Source: Clostridia bacterium (lineage in GTDB: Bacteria; Bacillota; Clostridia; Oscillospirales; CAG-272). Taken from it: a stretch of 17,674 nt of DNA. The notes below the pieces were generated by a model, which worked only from the letters and a program-made list of their open reading frames with translations, ran no database searches and was not told the origin of the DNA. The position numbers and the translations under genes are program-made. This document shows positions 1 to 6,594 of the stretch, piece by piece (position 1 is the first letter of the stretch; each line of letters opens with the position of its first letter). The stretch spans positions 1 to 17,674 of the forward strand of contig JAFTNI010000090.1 in NCBI GenBank assembly GCA_017451975.1, given 5' to 3'.

Positions 1-2
1 CG

Positions 3-299
3 CCTATCCCCTATACCTCGCCCTACCATTCTTCCTATACTATAAGAGATAAACAGCAGCTTTCTTTCCTTCCCGTTTACGAGGCAAAGGTTCTTAAGCC
101 CAACTCCGTGAACATAGATACCGATTATACGGAAATTATGAACATTACGGTTGACCACGGCGCGCCCATGCCCGCAGATACGGAAACGAAAACAAGAATA
201 CTTGTAGACGAAAGAGGCGTTGTTACAATAGAGGCTTACAGTACCAAAAACAAAAATAAGCTTTCCACTTGCACGGTTCAGCTCAAAAACCTGAACTGA
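3..299 (+). CDS. Hsp70-like protein, C-terminal fragment (5' end outside window)
   Basis: The frame is open from the window edge to a TGA at 297-299, giving 98 visible residues of a longer gene. The visible part reads like the beta-sandwich substrate-binding region of Hsp70 proteins: a segment ending LPVYEAKV, then a Gly-Ala-Pro turn (DHGAPMPAD), then ILVDERGVVTIEAYSTK, which has the pattern of the DnaK segment DIDANGILNVSAKDK. Only a short tail follows, so the helical lid of canonical DnaK seems to be missing, as in many accessory Hsp70-like proteins. The next gene, 37 bases downstream on the same strand, ends in a GrpE-like domain, which supports an Hsp70 assignment. A GTG at 102 and an ATG at 126 exist, but the open frame upstream favours a truncated gene over a small complete one. 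The family call is inference from short similarity plus context. Confidence 0.55.
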   Translation, partial: PIPYTSPYHSSYTIRDKQQLSFLPVYEAKVLKPNSVNIDTDYTEIMNITVDHGAPMPADTETKTRILVDERGVVTIEAYSTKNKNKLSTCTVQLKNLN

Positions 300-316
300 T
301 ATGCTATATGTCAGTT
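294..316 (+). other. Small hairpin in the junction between the Hsp70-like and GrpE-like genes
   Basis: AACTGATAT (294-302) can pair with ATAT-G-TCAGTT (306-316) around a three-base loop with one bulged G. It overlaps the stop codon of the upstream gene and ends before the AAAGGA ribosome binding site of the next. There is no long T-run after it, so it does not look like a full terminator. It could tune the relative expression of two co-transcribed genes or stabilise an mRNA end; this is inference. Confidence 0.35.
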
Positions 317-336
317 TGAAGAAAGGATGATTAATA

Positions 337-1908
337 ATGGATTTAAACAATATAGATTCATATGAATATTACAGAGACACAATGTCTGCAATATCCAAAG
401 AATTTACGATTATAAAAAACATATTGCCCATAAACGGCAGCGTTGACAGCAGATTTTTTATAATCAAGCAATCTTATATGGGCTTTGATATTGCTCTTGA
501 TGCTGAAAAAGTAAAGAAAATTTTTCTCAATTTGTGTAATATAATAGATAATGACTATTATAAAAAGGGACATAGCACGTTCGTTGAATGTATGCAGGAA
601 AAATTGACTGTAAGGAACGAAGCGCTTTCTCCTTTTGAAGTTTCGGTGCTTCGCGAATCTGCATATCGCTACTATATATTCAGAAGCAATAATACGGTAG
701 ATAATCTCGGCAAATTTTTGCCACATATGCGCGTTGAATCGGCATATTCATGGACTGATATTAATATATTGAATCCGCTTCCTCATAATAAAATTCATAA
801 CCTCAGCATTTTTGAAGTTGAAAATAACCATAAAAATCGCTTTGCGATGCAGAATGCTTCCGTTGCGCCCGCAGCCCCCATTGTTTCCGAAGGCGAGCTT
901 CACGAAGTTCAAGCTCAGGCGAAAATGTTTGAAGAACAGCTTAAAGCAAGCAAAGCCGAAGCAGAGCAGCTGAAAGCAGAGCTTGGAAAACTCCAGACGG
1001 AAAGAGCAGAGTTTGAAGCCAAAAAGCAGGAAATAGCGTCAGGACTTCAAAAAGAACTTGATGAAATAAAAGAATCTGCAAAGAAGCAAGCCGAGCAGAA
1101 AGAAGAAGAGGCTGCAAGAAAAGCCGAACAGATAGAAACAGAGGCTAGGAGAAACGCAGAGAAGATAGAAGAAGACGCCAAATATAAAGTGGAAAGATTG
1201 CTCGAAAAAGCAATTGCAAAAACCGTAAAAGACGTTATGAAGGATTACGGCGGTTCCGCAAGAGATGAGGCTAAGAAAATCACTGAGAAAAACGTGAAGT
1301 ACTTCTATAAAACCCCTATTGAAGAATCCAGAGGTAACGACAGCATTTACGAGCAGATGGAAAAAGGCGCAAGTAATAGCCAGCATGAGCTTATTTCCAC
1401 TATAGACGATGCTATAAACAAGCTCAGAGCAGAGAAGAGCGAAATCTATGAAAAGCTCGATAAATGGAAAGACAACATTTACCCCAAGAAGGAAAAACTC
1501 TTTATAGAAAACTATATTAAATATTCCGGCGTATGGAGCAAATCCTGCGATTCCGTGCTTACGTCGCTCGTTAAAGATATTGAAACGATGAAGCAGAATA
1601 ACAAGGAATTTGACGCCGACGACCAGATAGCGAAGAAGCTCGGTACGCTCAGCTCTCAGATAGATGCATTTTTCGCTGAGTACGAAAGTGCTATCACCAC
1701 GCTTGGCTACGAGCCCTTCAAGCCCAAAGCAGGCGAAAGATACGATAGCCAATATCACAGATGCGATTCGCTCGAAGACGGCGACGATGGCGATATGTAC
1801 AACGGAGTAAGAATAAAATCCTGTAAGAAGCCCGGTATCAAGAAAATCAACCGCCTTTCCGGCAAAGAAGAAATTCTTATTTATGCCGAGGTTGAAATAG
1901 ACGATTGA
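337..1908 (+). CDS. Coiled-coil protein with GrpE-like C-terminal domain
   Basis: 523 residues; ATG preceded by AAAGGA about nine bases upstream. Three parts are visible. Residues 1-170 form an unrecognised, probably helical and globular N-terminus. Residues about 187-295 are a long charged coiled coil rich in Ala, Glu, Lys and Gln. Residues about 350-523 end with a segment (455-493) resembling the GrpE C-terminal beta domain: LGYEPFKPKAGERYDSQYH parallels the GrpE pattern of a Gly-x-Glu-Pro turn followed by G-x-x-F-D-P-x-x-H. The helical segment 350-450 would match the GrpE helix and bundle preceding that domain. GrpE releases ADP from Hsp70, so this protein may be the dedicated nucleotide-exchange partner of the Hsp70-like protein encoded just upstream. 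At 523 residues it is far longer than a typical GrpE of about 200. The pair is probably an operon ended by the terminator at 1931-1970. The GrpE relation is read by eye; the N-terminus is not recognised. Confidence 0.6.
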   Translation: MDLNNIDSYEYYRDTMSAISKEFTIIKNILPINGSVDSRFFIIKQSYMGFDIALDAEKVKKIFLNLCNIIDNDYYKKGHSTFVECMQEKLTVRNEALSPFEVSVLRESAYRYYIFRSNNTVDNLGKFLPHMRVESAYSWTDINILNPLPHNKIHNLSIFEVENNHKNRFAMQNASVAPAAPIVSEGELHEVQAQAKMFEEQLKASKAEAEQLKAELGKLQTERAEFEAKKQEIASGLQKELDEIKESAKKQAEQKEEEAARKAEQIETEARRNAEKIEEDAKYKVERLLEKAIAKTVKDVMKDYGGSARDEAKKITEKNVKYFYKTPIEESRGNDSIYEQMEKGASNSQHELISTIDDAINKLRAEKSEIYEKLDKWKDNIYPKKEKLFIENYIKYSGVWSKSCDSVLTSLVKDIETMKQNNKEFDADDQIAKKLGTLSSQIDAFFAEYESAITTLGYEPFKPKAGERYDSQYHRCDSLEDGDDGDMYNGVRIKSCKKPGIKKINRLSGKEEILIYAEVEIDD

Positions 1909-1930
1909 CCGCGGAATAAAACAAACACGA

Positions 1931-1970
1931 AAACCTCCGATAAGAAAGCTCTTATCGGAGGTTTTGATTT
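1931..1970. terminator. Bidirectional rho-independent terminator
   Basis: Perfect 14-base stem AAACCTCCGATAAG / CTTATCGGAGGTTT (1931-1944 with 1951-1964) with a six-base loop. T-rich sequence follows on the plus strand and an AAAA run lies on the other side. It sits between the convergent GrpE-like and kptA genes and can end both transcripts. Confidence 0.9.
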
Positions 1971-1981
1971 TGTGTAATATT

Positions 1982-2515
1982 TTACATTTTGGCAAGATAT
2001 TTTGCGGGCACGCGCTCGGTGAGCCACACGCCGTTTTCGGAAATATAGAATTTAAAGCCGTCAGCCGCCATTTTTTCCGTGTCTACTGTGTAAACCACGG
2101 GCGAGCCGTGCCGTGCGCCGACTTTTGTTGCCGTGGTTATATCTGCCGAAAGGTGCACGTACAGGCGCGATTTGGGTTTAAGCCCCTCTGCATCTATAAA
2201 TGCCGTATATTTTTCGCCCGTACCGTGATACAGCACCCGGGGCGGCACGCTTTCGCGAAGCTCCACGTCAACGGGTATAGAGTGGCCTTGATTTGCGCGT
2301 ATTTTGGTTTTATCGGAATTGAAGGAATATCGCTTTTTATCGTCTGTGCACACAATTTCCTCAAGCATTTCCATATTGAAGCGGCGTGTGCGGCTTATAC
2401 CCTCGATAAGCTCCTCTACGTCTGCCCAACCGTGTGCATCGAGCGAAATGCCTATAGCCGAGGGCTTATGGCGAAGTATAAAGCTTAAAAATCTGCTTGT
2501 TTCGGTAAGTGACAT
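1982..2515 (-). CDS. kptA: RNA 2'-phosphotransferase, Tpt1/KptA family
   Basis: 177 residues, the usual length of the family. KptA/Tpt1 transfers an internal RNA 2'-phosphate to NAD+, giving ADP-ribose 1'',2''-cyclic phosphate and nicotinamide. In eukaryotes this finishes tRNA splicing; the bacterial role is unsettled. Hallmarks are visible in order: SFILRHKP (Arg15-His16) in the N-terminal RNA-binding lobe, IRANQGHS (Arg73, His78), the NAD-lobe motif LYHGT (95-99), RLYVHLS (117-123), VGARHG (Arg135) and VWLTE near the end. Arg15, His16, Arg73 and Arg135 fit the conserved Arg-His-Arg-Arg tetrad by eye. The start is supported by AAGGAG nine bases upstream and by the promoter at 2545-2573. It appears to be a single-gene unit ending at the shared terminator 1931-1970. 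Confidence 0.95.
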   Translation of the reverse strand: MSLTETSRFLSFILRHKPSAIGISLDAHGWADVEELIEGISRTRRFNMEMLEEIVCTDDKKRYSFNSDKTKIRANQGHSIPVDVELRESVPPRVLYHGTGEKYTAFIDAEGLKPKSRLYVHLSADITTATKVGARHGSPVVYTVDTEKMAADGFKFYISENGVWLTERVPAKYLAKM

Positions 2516-2544
2516 GGCTTTGCTCCTTTTTTGGAATATATAAA

Positions 2545-2573
2545 ATTATAACATAGAAGCCATAATAATGCAA
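2545..2573 (-). promoter_or_regulatory. Sigma-A type promoter for kptA
   Basis: Read on the minus strand: TTGCAT (2573-2568), a 17-base spacer, then a perfect TATAAT (2550-2545). Transcription would begin near 2538, about 22 bases before the kptA start codon, leaving room only for the ribosome binding site. Confidence 0.75.
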
Positions 2574-2598
2574 TATACTTGCGCGCACGAAAATACAA

Positions 2599-2629
2599 AT
2601 AAAAACGAGCCTTTGGGCTCGTTTTTATT
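2599..2629 (-). terminator. Rho-independent terminator after the coat gene pair
   Basis: Stem AATAAAAACGAGCC / GGCTCGTTTTTATT around a short central loop at 2611-2615, with T-rich flanks in both directions. It lies just past the 2634 stop codon of the minus-strand coat gene and separates the coat unit from the kptA promoter. Confidence 0.85.
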
Positions 2630-2633
2630 TGCG

Positions 2634-2879
2634 TTACATACTTGCGAATTTCTGCTTTGCCTGAGAAATTTTCTGTGTTTCAGCCTGCTCCATAGGGTAC
2701 CAGCCCTTTTCGCTCATCTTTGCATAAATCTGATTTTGCATAACGAGCATATCGTTGAGAGCGCATTTGAACGTTGCGTGAACGTTGGGCGTGGCAGATT
2801 CAATAGTGCCGTGCATCATAAGGTCGCACATACCTTTTACGTTGCCGAGTACGGCAGACATCATTGTTTTATCGTCCAT
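2634..2879 (-). CDS. CotF-like spore coat protein
   Basis: 81 residues. The protein opens with MDDKTMMSAVLGNVKGMCD and ends with the signature EKGWYPMEQAETQKISQAKQ (about 57-76), the pattern of small Coat F domain proteins (CotF family) found in spore-forming Bacillota. Proteins of this family are helical, four-helix-bundle-like and are assembled into the spore coat. The start is clear: AAGGAGG lies four bases upstream of the ATG. It follows the other small coat gene by 10 bases, so the two are co-transcribed and probably co-assembled. The locus says that this organism, or its recent ancestors, sporulates. Confidence 0.85.
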   Translation of the reverse strand: MDDKTMMSAVLGNVKGMCDLMMHGTIESATPNVHATFKCALNDMLVMQNQIYAKMSEKGWYPMEQAETQKISQAKQKFASM

Positions 2880-2889
2880 ATTTTCCTCC

Positions 2890-3069
2890 TTAACCGTTCA
2901 AAAGGGAATAGAATTTTGCATAGGCTTCTGCCTGCTTAGCCGTTATATCCTGGAGAAGCGTGCGGAGCGCAGGGTCCTGTGTTTGTGTTGCAAAATCGGA
3001 ACAGCATTTTTTGCTTTCGCACATATGGTCGAGCGTGTCTTCAATATAGAGAAGTTCTTTGGGTGACAT
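2890..3069 (-). CDS. Small CotF-like spore coat protein
   Basis: 59 residues from the ATG at 3069. The sequence MSPKELLYIEDTLDHMCESK matches the short companion proteins found beside CotF-like genes, which typically open with a Lys-Glu-Leu-x-Tyr-Ile-Glu-Asp segment and contain a later Gln-Asp-Pro-x-Leu (here QDPAL). The open frame extends upstream to 3117, but that start is rejected: AGAGG sits about seven bases before the ATG at 3069, and the likely promoter (3101-3129) would place the longer start upstream of the transcription start. The protein is probably helical. It is first in a two-gene unit with the 2634-2879 coat gene. Confidence 0.8.
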   Translation of the reverse strand: MSPKELLYIEDTLDHMCESKKCCSDFATQTQDPALRTLLQDITAKQAEAYAKFYSLLNG

Positions 3070-3100
3070 TTTAAATACCTCTTTTCTTTCGTGATGTAGG

Positions 3101-3129
3101 TATTTTCCCACGCCCAAATATTTTTATTC
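3101..3129 (-). promoter_or_regulatory. Forespore-type (sigma-F/G-like) promoter of the coat genes
   Basis: On the minus strand GAATA (3129-3125) is followed after exactly 15 bases by GGGAAAATA (3109-3101). This fits the B. subtilis sigma-F pattern (GHATR, 15 bases, GGHRARHTX) with one mismatch. No sigma-A pair of comparable quality is seen here. The start would fall about 24 bases before the ATG at 3069. A sporulation sigma factor fits the coat genes, although coat proteins are more often made in the mother cell, so the identity of the factor is uncertain. Confidence 0.4.
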
Positions 3130-3147
3130 AATATTTTTAAGAAATAG

Positions 3148-3176
3148 TTGTATTTTAATTATAAAGATGTTATTAT
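3148..3176 (+). promoter_or_regulatory. Probable sigma-A promoter of the DUF2500-bioY-ankyrin-DUF1963 unit
   Basis: TTGTAT (3148-3153), a 17-base spacer and TATTAT (3171-3176). It lies about 30 bases before the start codon at 3207, diverging from the coat promoter. Both hexamers are imperfect. Confidence 0.45.
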
Positions 3177-3206
3177 AAGTTAGTATACTGTGCTATGGGA
3201 GTAAAT

Positions 3207-3599
3207 ATGTCTGTTCAAGAGGTATGTATATATATTGGAATTGCGGTGATAGCCGTATTTTTTGTGCTTGCAATTGCAGGCTTTGTTATTACGAGAAATA
3301 AACTGGGTAAAGACAGATTTTCCGAAAGTGATTTCAAAGAGCCATCGTACGATATTTTCTATGCAAAAGTGATAGATGTAAAATGCGATATTGGCTATGA
3401 CAAGAGTGTAAAGGGAATAAAAACTCCCGAACTTATCAAAATTTTTACGGTATCGTTTAAGCTTGAGCACGGCGAGGTTTTGACGCTTTGCGTAGCGGAA
3501 GAGTATTACAGTGCTTTTGAAATCGGGCAAGAGGGAAAGCTTACCTTGGCAAATGAAGAGTTTGTGGCTTTTGAGGCAAATGGCTGCAAAAGCGAATAA
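3207..3599 (+). CDS. Membrane-anchored DUF2500-like protein
   Basis: 130 residues from ATG 3207. I prefer this start over ATG 3195 because GGGAG lies seven bases before it and would otherwise be inside the coding sequence. One transmembrane segment spans about residues 5-28 (IYIGIAVIAVFFVLAIAGF), followed by a basic stretch and a soluble beta-rich domain. The domain begins with a Val-x-Asp-Val strand (AKVIDVKCD) and ends with YYSAFEIGQEGKLTLANEEF and VAFEA, the order seen in DUF2500 (YhhM-like) proteins, where a G-x-x-G-x-L-T-x-x-G-x-x-F element closes the fold. The domain role is unknown. It is the first gene of a tight unit with bioY, 23 bases downstream. Confidence 0.6.
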   Translation: MSVQEVCIYIGIAVIAVFFVLAIAGFVITRNKLGKDRFSESDFKEPSYDIFYAKVIDVKCDIGYDKSVKGIKTPELIKIFTVSFKLEHGEVLTLCVAEEYYSAFEIGQEGKLTLANEEFVAFEANGCKSE

Positions 3600-3622
3600 G
3601 ATTTATTGAAAGGGCGCGAACA

Positions 3623-4165
3623 GTGAATAAAAAAACACGAAAAAGAATAGTTGATATCGTTTATACTGCGGTGTTTGCTGCAGTTATAGCTGTTTGCTCG
3701 CTTATTACAGTTCCTTTTGCCGTGCCGTTCACTATGCAAACGTTCGCCGTTTTCTTTTCGCTTTTTGCGCTTGGTGGAAGGCGCGGTGCTTTCGCTGTGG
3801 CGGCATATATTGCGCTCGGGCTTGCCGGGTTGCCCGTGTTTTCGGGTTTTACGGGTGGCTTTGCCGTGCTTTTCGGCGCGACAGGCGGATATATAATAGG
3901 ATTTCTGCTGGCAACGCTCTTATTTTGGCTTTTTGAAAAAATATTTGGAAGGAAAAATCTTGCACTTATATTTTCAGCCGCGCTCGGTATGCTCGCTTGC
4001 TACGCCGCGGGTACGCTTTGGTATGCGCTGGTTTATATGGGCGGCACAGGCGTGGGCTTTGCCGCGGCGGTGGCGCAGTGTGTGCTTCCGTTTATTTTAC
4101 CGGATATAGCAAAAATTGCGCTCGCGTTTATTTTGTATAAAAGAGTTAAGAAATATATGAGATGA
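3623..4165 (+). CDS. bioY: BioY, substrate-specific (S) component of the biotin ECF transporter
   Basis: 180 residues, typical for BioY, almost wholly hydrophobic with about six membrane segments. BioY binds biotin with high affinity and works with a shared energising module (EcfA, EcfA', EcfT) not present in this window. Family motifs are visible: PFTMQTFAV (35-43), GLPVFSGFTGGF (69-80), GATGGYIIGF (85-94) and the C-terminal PDIAKIALA (160-168), which carries the conserved Asp and Lys. The N-terminus is basic. The start is GTG at 3623, with GAAAGG about nine bases upstream. The ankyrin gene starts seven bases after the stop, so co-transcription is likely. The biotin ligase birA lies about 1.6 kb downstream in the opposite orientation, so uptake and use of biotin are neighbours. 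Confidence 0.93.
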   Translation: MNKKTRKRIVDIVYTAVFAAVIAVCSLITVPFAVPFTMQTFAVFFSLFALGGRRGAFAVAAYIALGLAGLPVFSGFTGGFAVLFGATGGYIIGFLLATLLFWLFEKIFGRKNLALIFSAALGMLACYAAGTLWYALVYMGGTGVGFAAAVAQCVLPFILPDIAKIALAFILYKRVKKYMR

Positions 4166-4172
4166 GGGAAAC

Positions 4173-4814
4173 ATGAAAAAATTATTTACTGCTATAAGAA
4201 AAAACGATTTTTCGGCTGTAAAAACTTTGGTTTCTAAAAACCCCGCTATCATAGGCGAGGTTTCGCACGGCACGCCGAAAAAAGACGATGGTCAATCGCC
4301 CTTGCAGGTGGCGCTCAAATGTGCTTCGTGCGAAATAGTGCATTTCCTTCTCGATAGCGGCGCCGATGTCAATTTTATGGAAAGCGAGCCTTGCGCGAAC
4401 CCGTGGCGCACGCCCGTGCTGCACGACGCAATAAACCGCGCGGTTATGTGCTCACGTTGGAACGATACGGGTGTAAACGGCTTTGAAGTTATGAATACGG
4501 AGCGCGAGGCAGATGCCGCTTTTGCAATACTTGCAAAAATGGTAGCGCTCGGTGCCGACGTAAACGGTAAAGACAGCTACGGCAACGCCTGTATGAACAG
4601 GGCTTGCTTACAAGCAAGGCAGGTTCTGCCGCGCACGCACGGCGATGTCTACCGCAAGCTCACACCCGAGCTTCGCACCGATATAAAGCGTATTTTCGAT
4701 TTGCTCATTGAAAATGGCGCAGATATGGATTATATAGCTCCTAATGAGTTCGGTAAAACTTATATGGAATCTTACGGAACGGAAACAGTGGGAGAATTTT
4801 TATATAAAAAGTAA
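4173..4814 (+). CDS. Ankyrin-repeat protein
   Basis: 213 residues; the ATG is preceded by GAGGG at close spacing, seven bases after the bioY stop. Ankyrin helices are visible in four divergent repeats: about 1-30 (LFTAIRKNDFSAVKTLV), 39-68 (GQSPLQVALKC then LLDSGADVNF), 80-131 (TPVLHDAINRA then MVALGADVNG, with an insertion about 93-110) and 134-186 (LLIENGADMDY at the end). Ankyrin stacks bind other proteins; the partner is not evident. There is no signal peptide, so it should be cytoplasmic. Small ankyrin genes of this kind are scattered in Clostridia genomes and their place after bioY says little about function. Confidence 0.85.
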   Translation: MKKLFTAIRKNDFSAVKTLVSKNPAIIGEVSHGTPKKDDGQSPLQVALKCASCEIVHFLLDSGADVNFMESEPCANPWRTPVLHDAINRAVMCSRWNDTGVNGFEVMNTEREADAAFAILAKMVALGADVNGKDSYGNACMNRACLQARQVLPRTHGDVYRKLTPELRTDIKRIFDLLIENGADMDYIAPNEFGKTYMESYGTETVGEFLYKK

Positions 4815-4835
4815 TCTCTGAAAGGGGAAGGGATA

Positions 4836-5726
4836 ATGAATATAGGAAATTTTGGTAATTTTAACGATTTTGATGAAGAAGAAAACAGCGAGCTTACAGA
4901 GGCAATTCGTGCGCTTAAGCGAAACGAAATAGAAATCAAGCTTAAATCCGGCCGCGAAAAGCCCGCGCCCGGCGCAAGCAAAATCGGCGGCAAGCCGTTT
5001 TTGCCCAAAAATTTTGCATGGCCTTATTTTGAGGGCGAAAGCTACGAGGACGGCTGGGGCAACAGACCGCTTTCGTTTATTTGCCAGATAAATATTAAAG
5101 ACGTTAAAAGACACGATAAGGAAAAGCTTCTGCCCGCAAAAGGTATGCTTTATTTCTTCTATGAATCTGCTTCGCAGCCCTGGGGATATGACCCTAATGA
5201 TGCGGGATGTGAAAAGGTATTTTACTATGCAGATACTGAAGTATTTGAGGAAATAGCTTTTCCCGATGACCTGAACGAAGAATTCAGATTGAAGGAAGCA
5301 GGGCTTAAATTTTCCGCAAAAGAGTCTTACCCCTCTTACGAGGAATTTGAAATATATTCCGATCTGGATTGTGATTGGGGCGAATATGACGAGGTGCTGG
5401 AAGGGCTCGGCGTAGACACCGATGAAACCGAAAAAAGCAAGCTGCTCGGCTATGCCAACCTTGTGCAGAGCGAAATGTTAACGGAATGCGAAAGCGTTTC
5501 GCGCGGCATTTACTGCGGCGCTCCCGAGCCGCGCACGCCCGAGGAGGAAGCGAGCATAAAAGAGCACGCAAAGGATTGGGTTTTGCTTTGCCAGATAGAA
5601 TCTTTTGAATACAACGGTGCAGAGCTTATGTTTGGCGATTGCGGTCTTATATATTTCTATATAAAGAAAGACGACCTCAAGAAAAAGAAATTTGAAAATA
5701 CGTGGCTTATTTTGCAGTGCGGTTAA
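4836..5726 (+). CDS. DUF1963 (YwqG-like) protein
   Basis: 296 residues; AAAGGGG lies about ten bases before the ATG, and the gene is 21 bases after the ankyrin gene. The two-part fold of DUF1963 is easy to follow: SKIGGKPFLP (48-57) and NFAWPYF; PLSFICQINI (78-87); LLPAKGMLYFFYE (98-110) with PWGYDPNDAG; then SKLLGYANLVQ (201-211), DWVLLCQIES (247-256), GDCGLIYFYI (267-276) and a closing W-x-x-L-Q-C-G. Family members such as B. subtilis YwqG are soluble beta-rich proteins of unknown function, often near toxin-immunity or ankyrin and SMI1-type genes. The protein is acidic. It is last in the unit and is followed by the terminator at 5728-5764. Confidence 0.88.
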   Translation: MNIGNFGNFNDFDEEENSELTEAIRALKRNEIEIKLKSGREKPAPGASKIGGKPFLPKNFAWPYFEGESYEDGWGNRPLSFICQINIKDVKRHDKEKLLPAKGMLYFFYESASQPWGYDPNDAGCEKVFYYADTEVFEEIAFPDDLNEEFRLKEAGLKFSAKESYPSYEEFEIYSDLDCDWGEYDEVLEGLGVDTDETEKSKLLGYANLVQSEMLTECESVSRGIYCGAPEPRTPEEEASIKEHAKDWVLLCQIESFEYNGAELMFGDCGLIYFYIKKDDLKKKKFENTWLILQCG

Positions 5727-5727
5727 T

Positions 5728-5764
5728 AAAATAAAAAGTGTGCTATAGGCACACTTTTTATTTT
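5728..5764. terminator. Bidirectional terminator shared by the DUF1963 gene and birA
   Basis: Inverted repeat: an AAAATAAAAAGTGTGC arm, loop TATAG (5744-5748), then GCACACTTTTTATTTTA. The GC core is six base pairs, extended by an A/T arm that supplies the U-tract in either direction. It overlaps the birA stop codon (5758-5760). Confidence 0.88.
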
Positions 5765-6540
5765 ATTCTTACCGTTATTTCGCCTCCGCGAAGGGTGGTG
5801 CGCTCGCCGCTTTCAAGCCTTACTTCAAGGCCGCCGTTGTTATCTATCCCCATCGCGGTTGCATTTGTTTTTTCTCCGTCTTTTATGAAATATATTTCCT
5901 TGCCCGTAACGTAAGAGTGCGCTCGGTATTCGGGCAAAAAATCCCGCGCCGCAAGGTTTTCGGCAAGGGCGAAAAGCTCTGTGGCAATTTTTGCCGCCAA
6001 CTTATTTCTGTTGGCACCCGAAGCGCCCAGCGACGAGGCAATAGCGGAAATATCCTCGGGGAAATCTTCTGTGGAAAGGTTTATGCCTATGCCCACGGCA
6101 AAGCCTGCAAAGCCGCCGTTTTCCATATCGGCCACGGCTTCGGCGAGAATACCGCAGATTTTTTTACCGTTTTTATAAATATCGTTTACCCATTTTATTT
6201 TTAAATCACACCCCGAAAGCTTTTCAAGCACGCGCGTAACCGCAACGGCTGCCGCAGGTGTAAGCAGCGTAGCTTCCTCTGTGGGGAAGCACGGCGGTAT
6301 TATAACCGTGAAATAAAGCCCTGTGGCGGCGGGGGAATAGAAGCTTCTGCCAAGGCGCCCGCGCCCGCCAGTTTGCGCCTCTGCGGCAACTATTGCTTTG
6401 CCGCTAAAGCCGCTTTCCATCATTCTTTTGGCTTCGTTATTCGTGGAATCTATGGAATCGAAAACGTGCACAGCAACGTCGCTTTCCGAATACTTCCTTA
6501 TATCGTTTTCATTTAGCGAGAAAAATTTTTCCTTTGGCAT
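5758..6540 (-). CDS. birA: Biotin-[acetyl-CoA-carboxylase] ligase, class I (no DNA-binding domain)
   Basis: 260 residues from ATG 6540. The enzyme makes biotinyl-AMP and attaches biotin to the carrier lysine of carboxylases. Motifs: FDSIDSTN (27-34), the biotinyl-AMP loop GGRGRLGR (58-65), KWVNDIY (116-122), the central GILAEA and GIGIN (150-154), and a short C-terminal beta domain from about 210. There is no N-terminal helix-turn-helix, so unlike E. coli BirA it cannot act as the biotin repressor, and biotin control here must be by other means. The open frame reaches back to 6573, but AAGGAG sits eight bases before the 6540 ATG and the -10 box (6569-6564) would overlap the longer reading, so 6540 is the start. 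It diverges from uppP. Confidence 0.95.
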   Translation of the reverse strand: MPKEKFFSLNENDIRKYSESDVAVHVFDSIDSTNNEAKRMMESGFSGKAIVAAEAQTGGRGRLGRSFYSPAATGLYFTVIIPPCFPTEEATLLTPAAAVAVTRVLEKLSGCDLKIKWVNDIYKNGKKICGILAEAVADMENGGFAGFAVGIGINLSTEDFPEDISAIASSLGASGANRNKLAAKIATELFALAENLAARDFLPEYRAHSYVTGKEIYFIKDGEKTNATAMGIDNNGGLEVRLESGERTTLRGGEITVRIK

Positions 6541-6563
6541 AAAATCAGCTCCTTTACAATAAA

Positions 6564-6592
6564 ATTGTATCAAAAAAGGCGCGAAAAGTCAA
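6564..6592 (-). promoter_or_regulatory. Sigma-A promoter of birA
   Basis: Minus strand: TTGACT (6592-6587), a 17-base spacer, TACAAT (6569-6564). Transcription would start near 6557, leaving a leader of about 17 bases that holds only AAGGAG before ATG 6540. Confidence 0.8.
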
Positions 6593-6594
6593 TG

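Noticed and set aside
1039..1995. 318-codon open frame on the minus strand
   Set aside because: It is antisense to the coiled-coil gene; the Phe/Leu-rich translation is what Glu/Lys-rich codons give in reverse. It also crosses the terminator.
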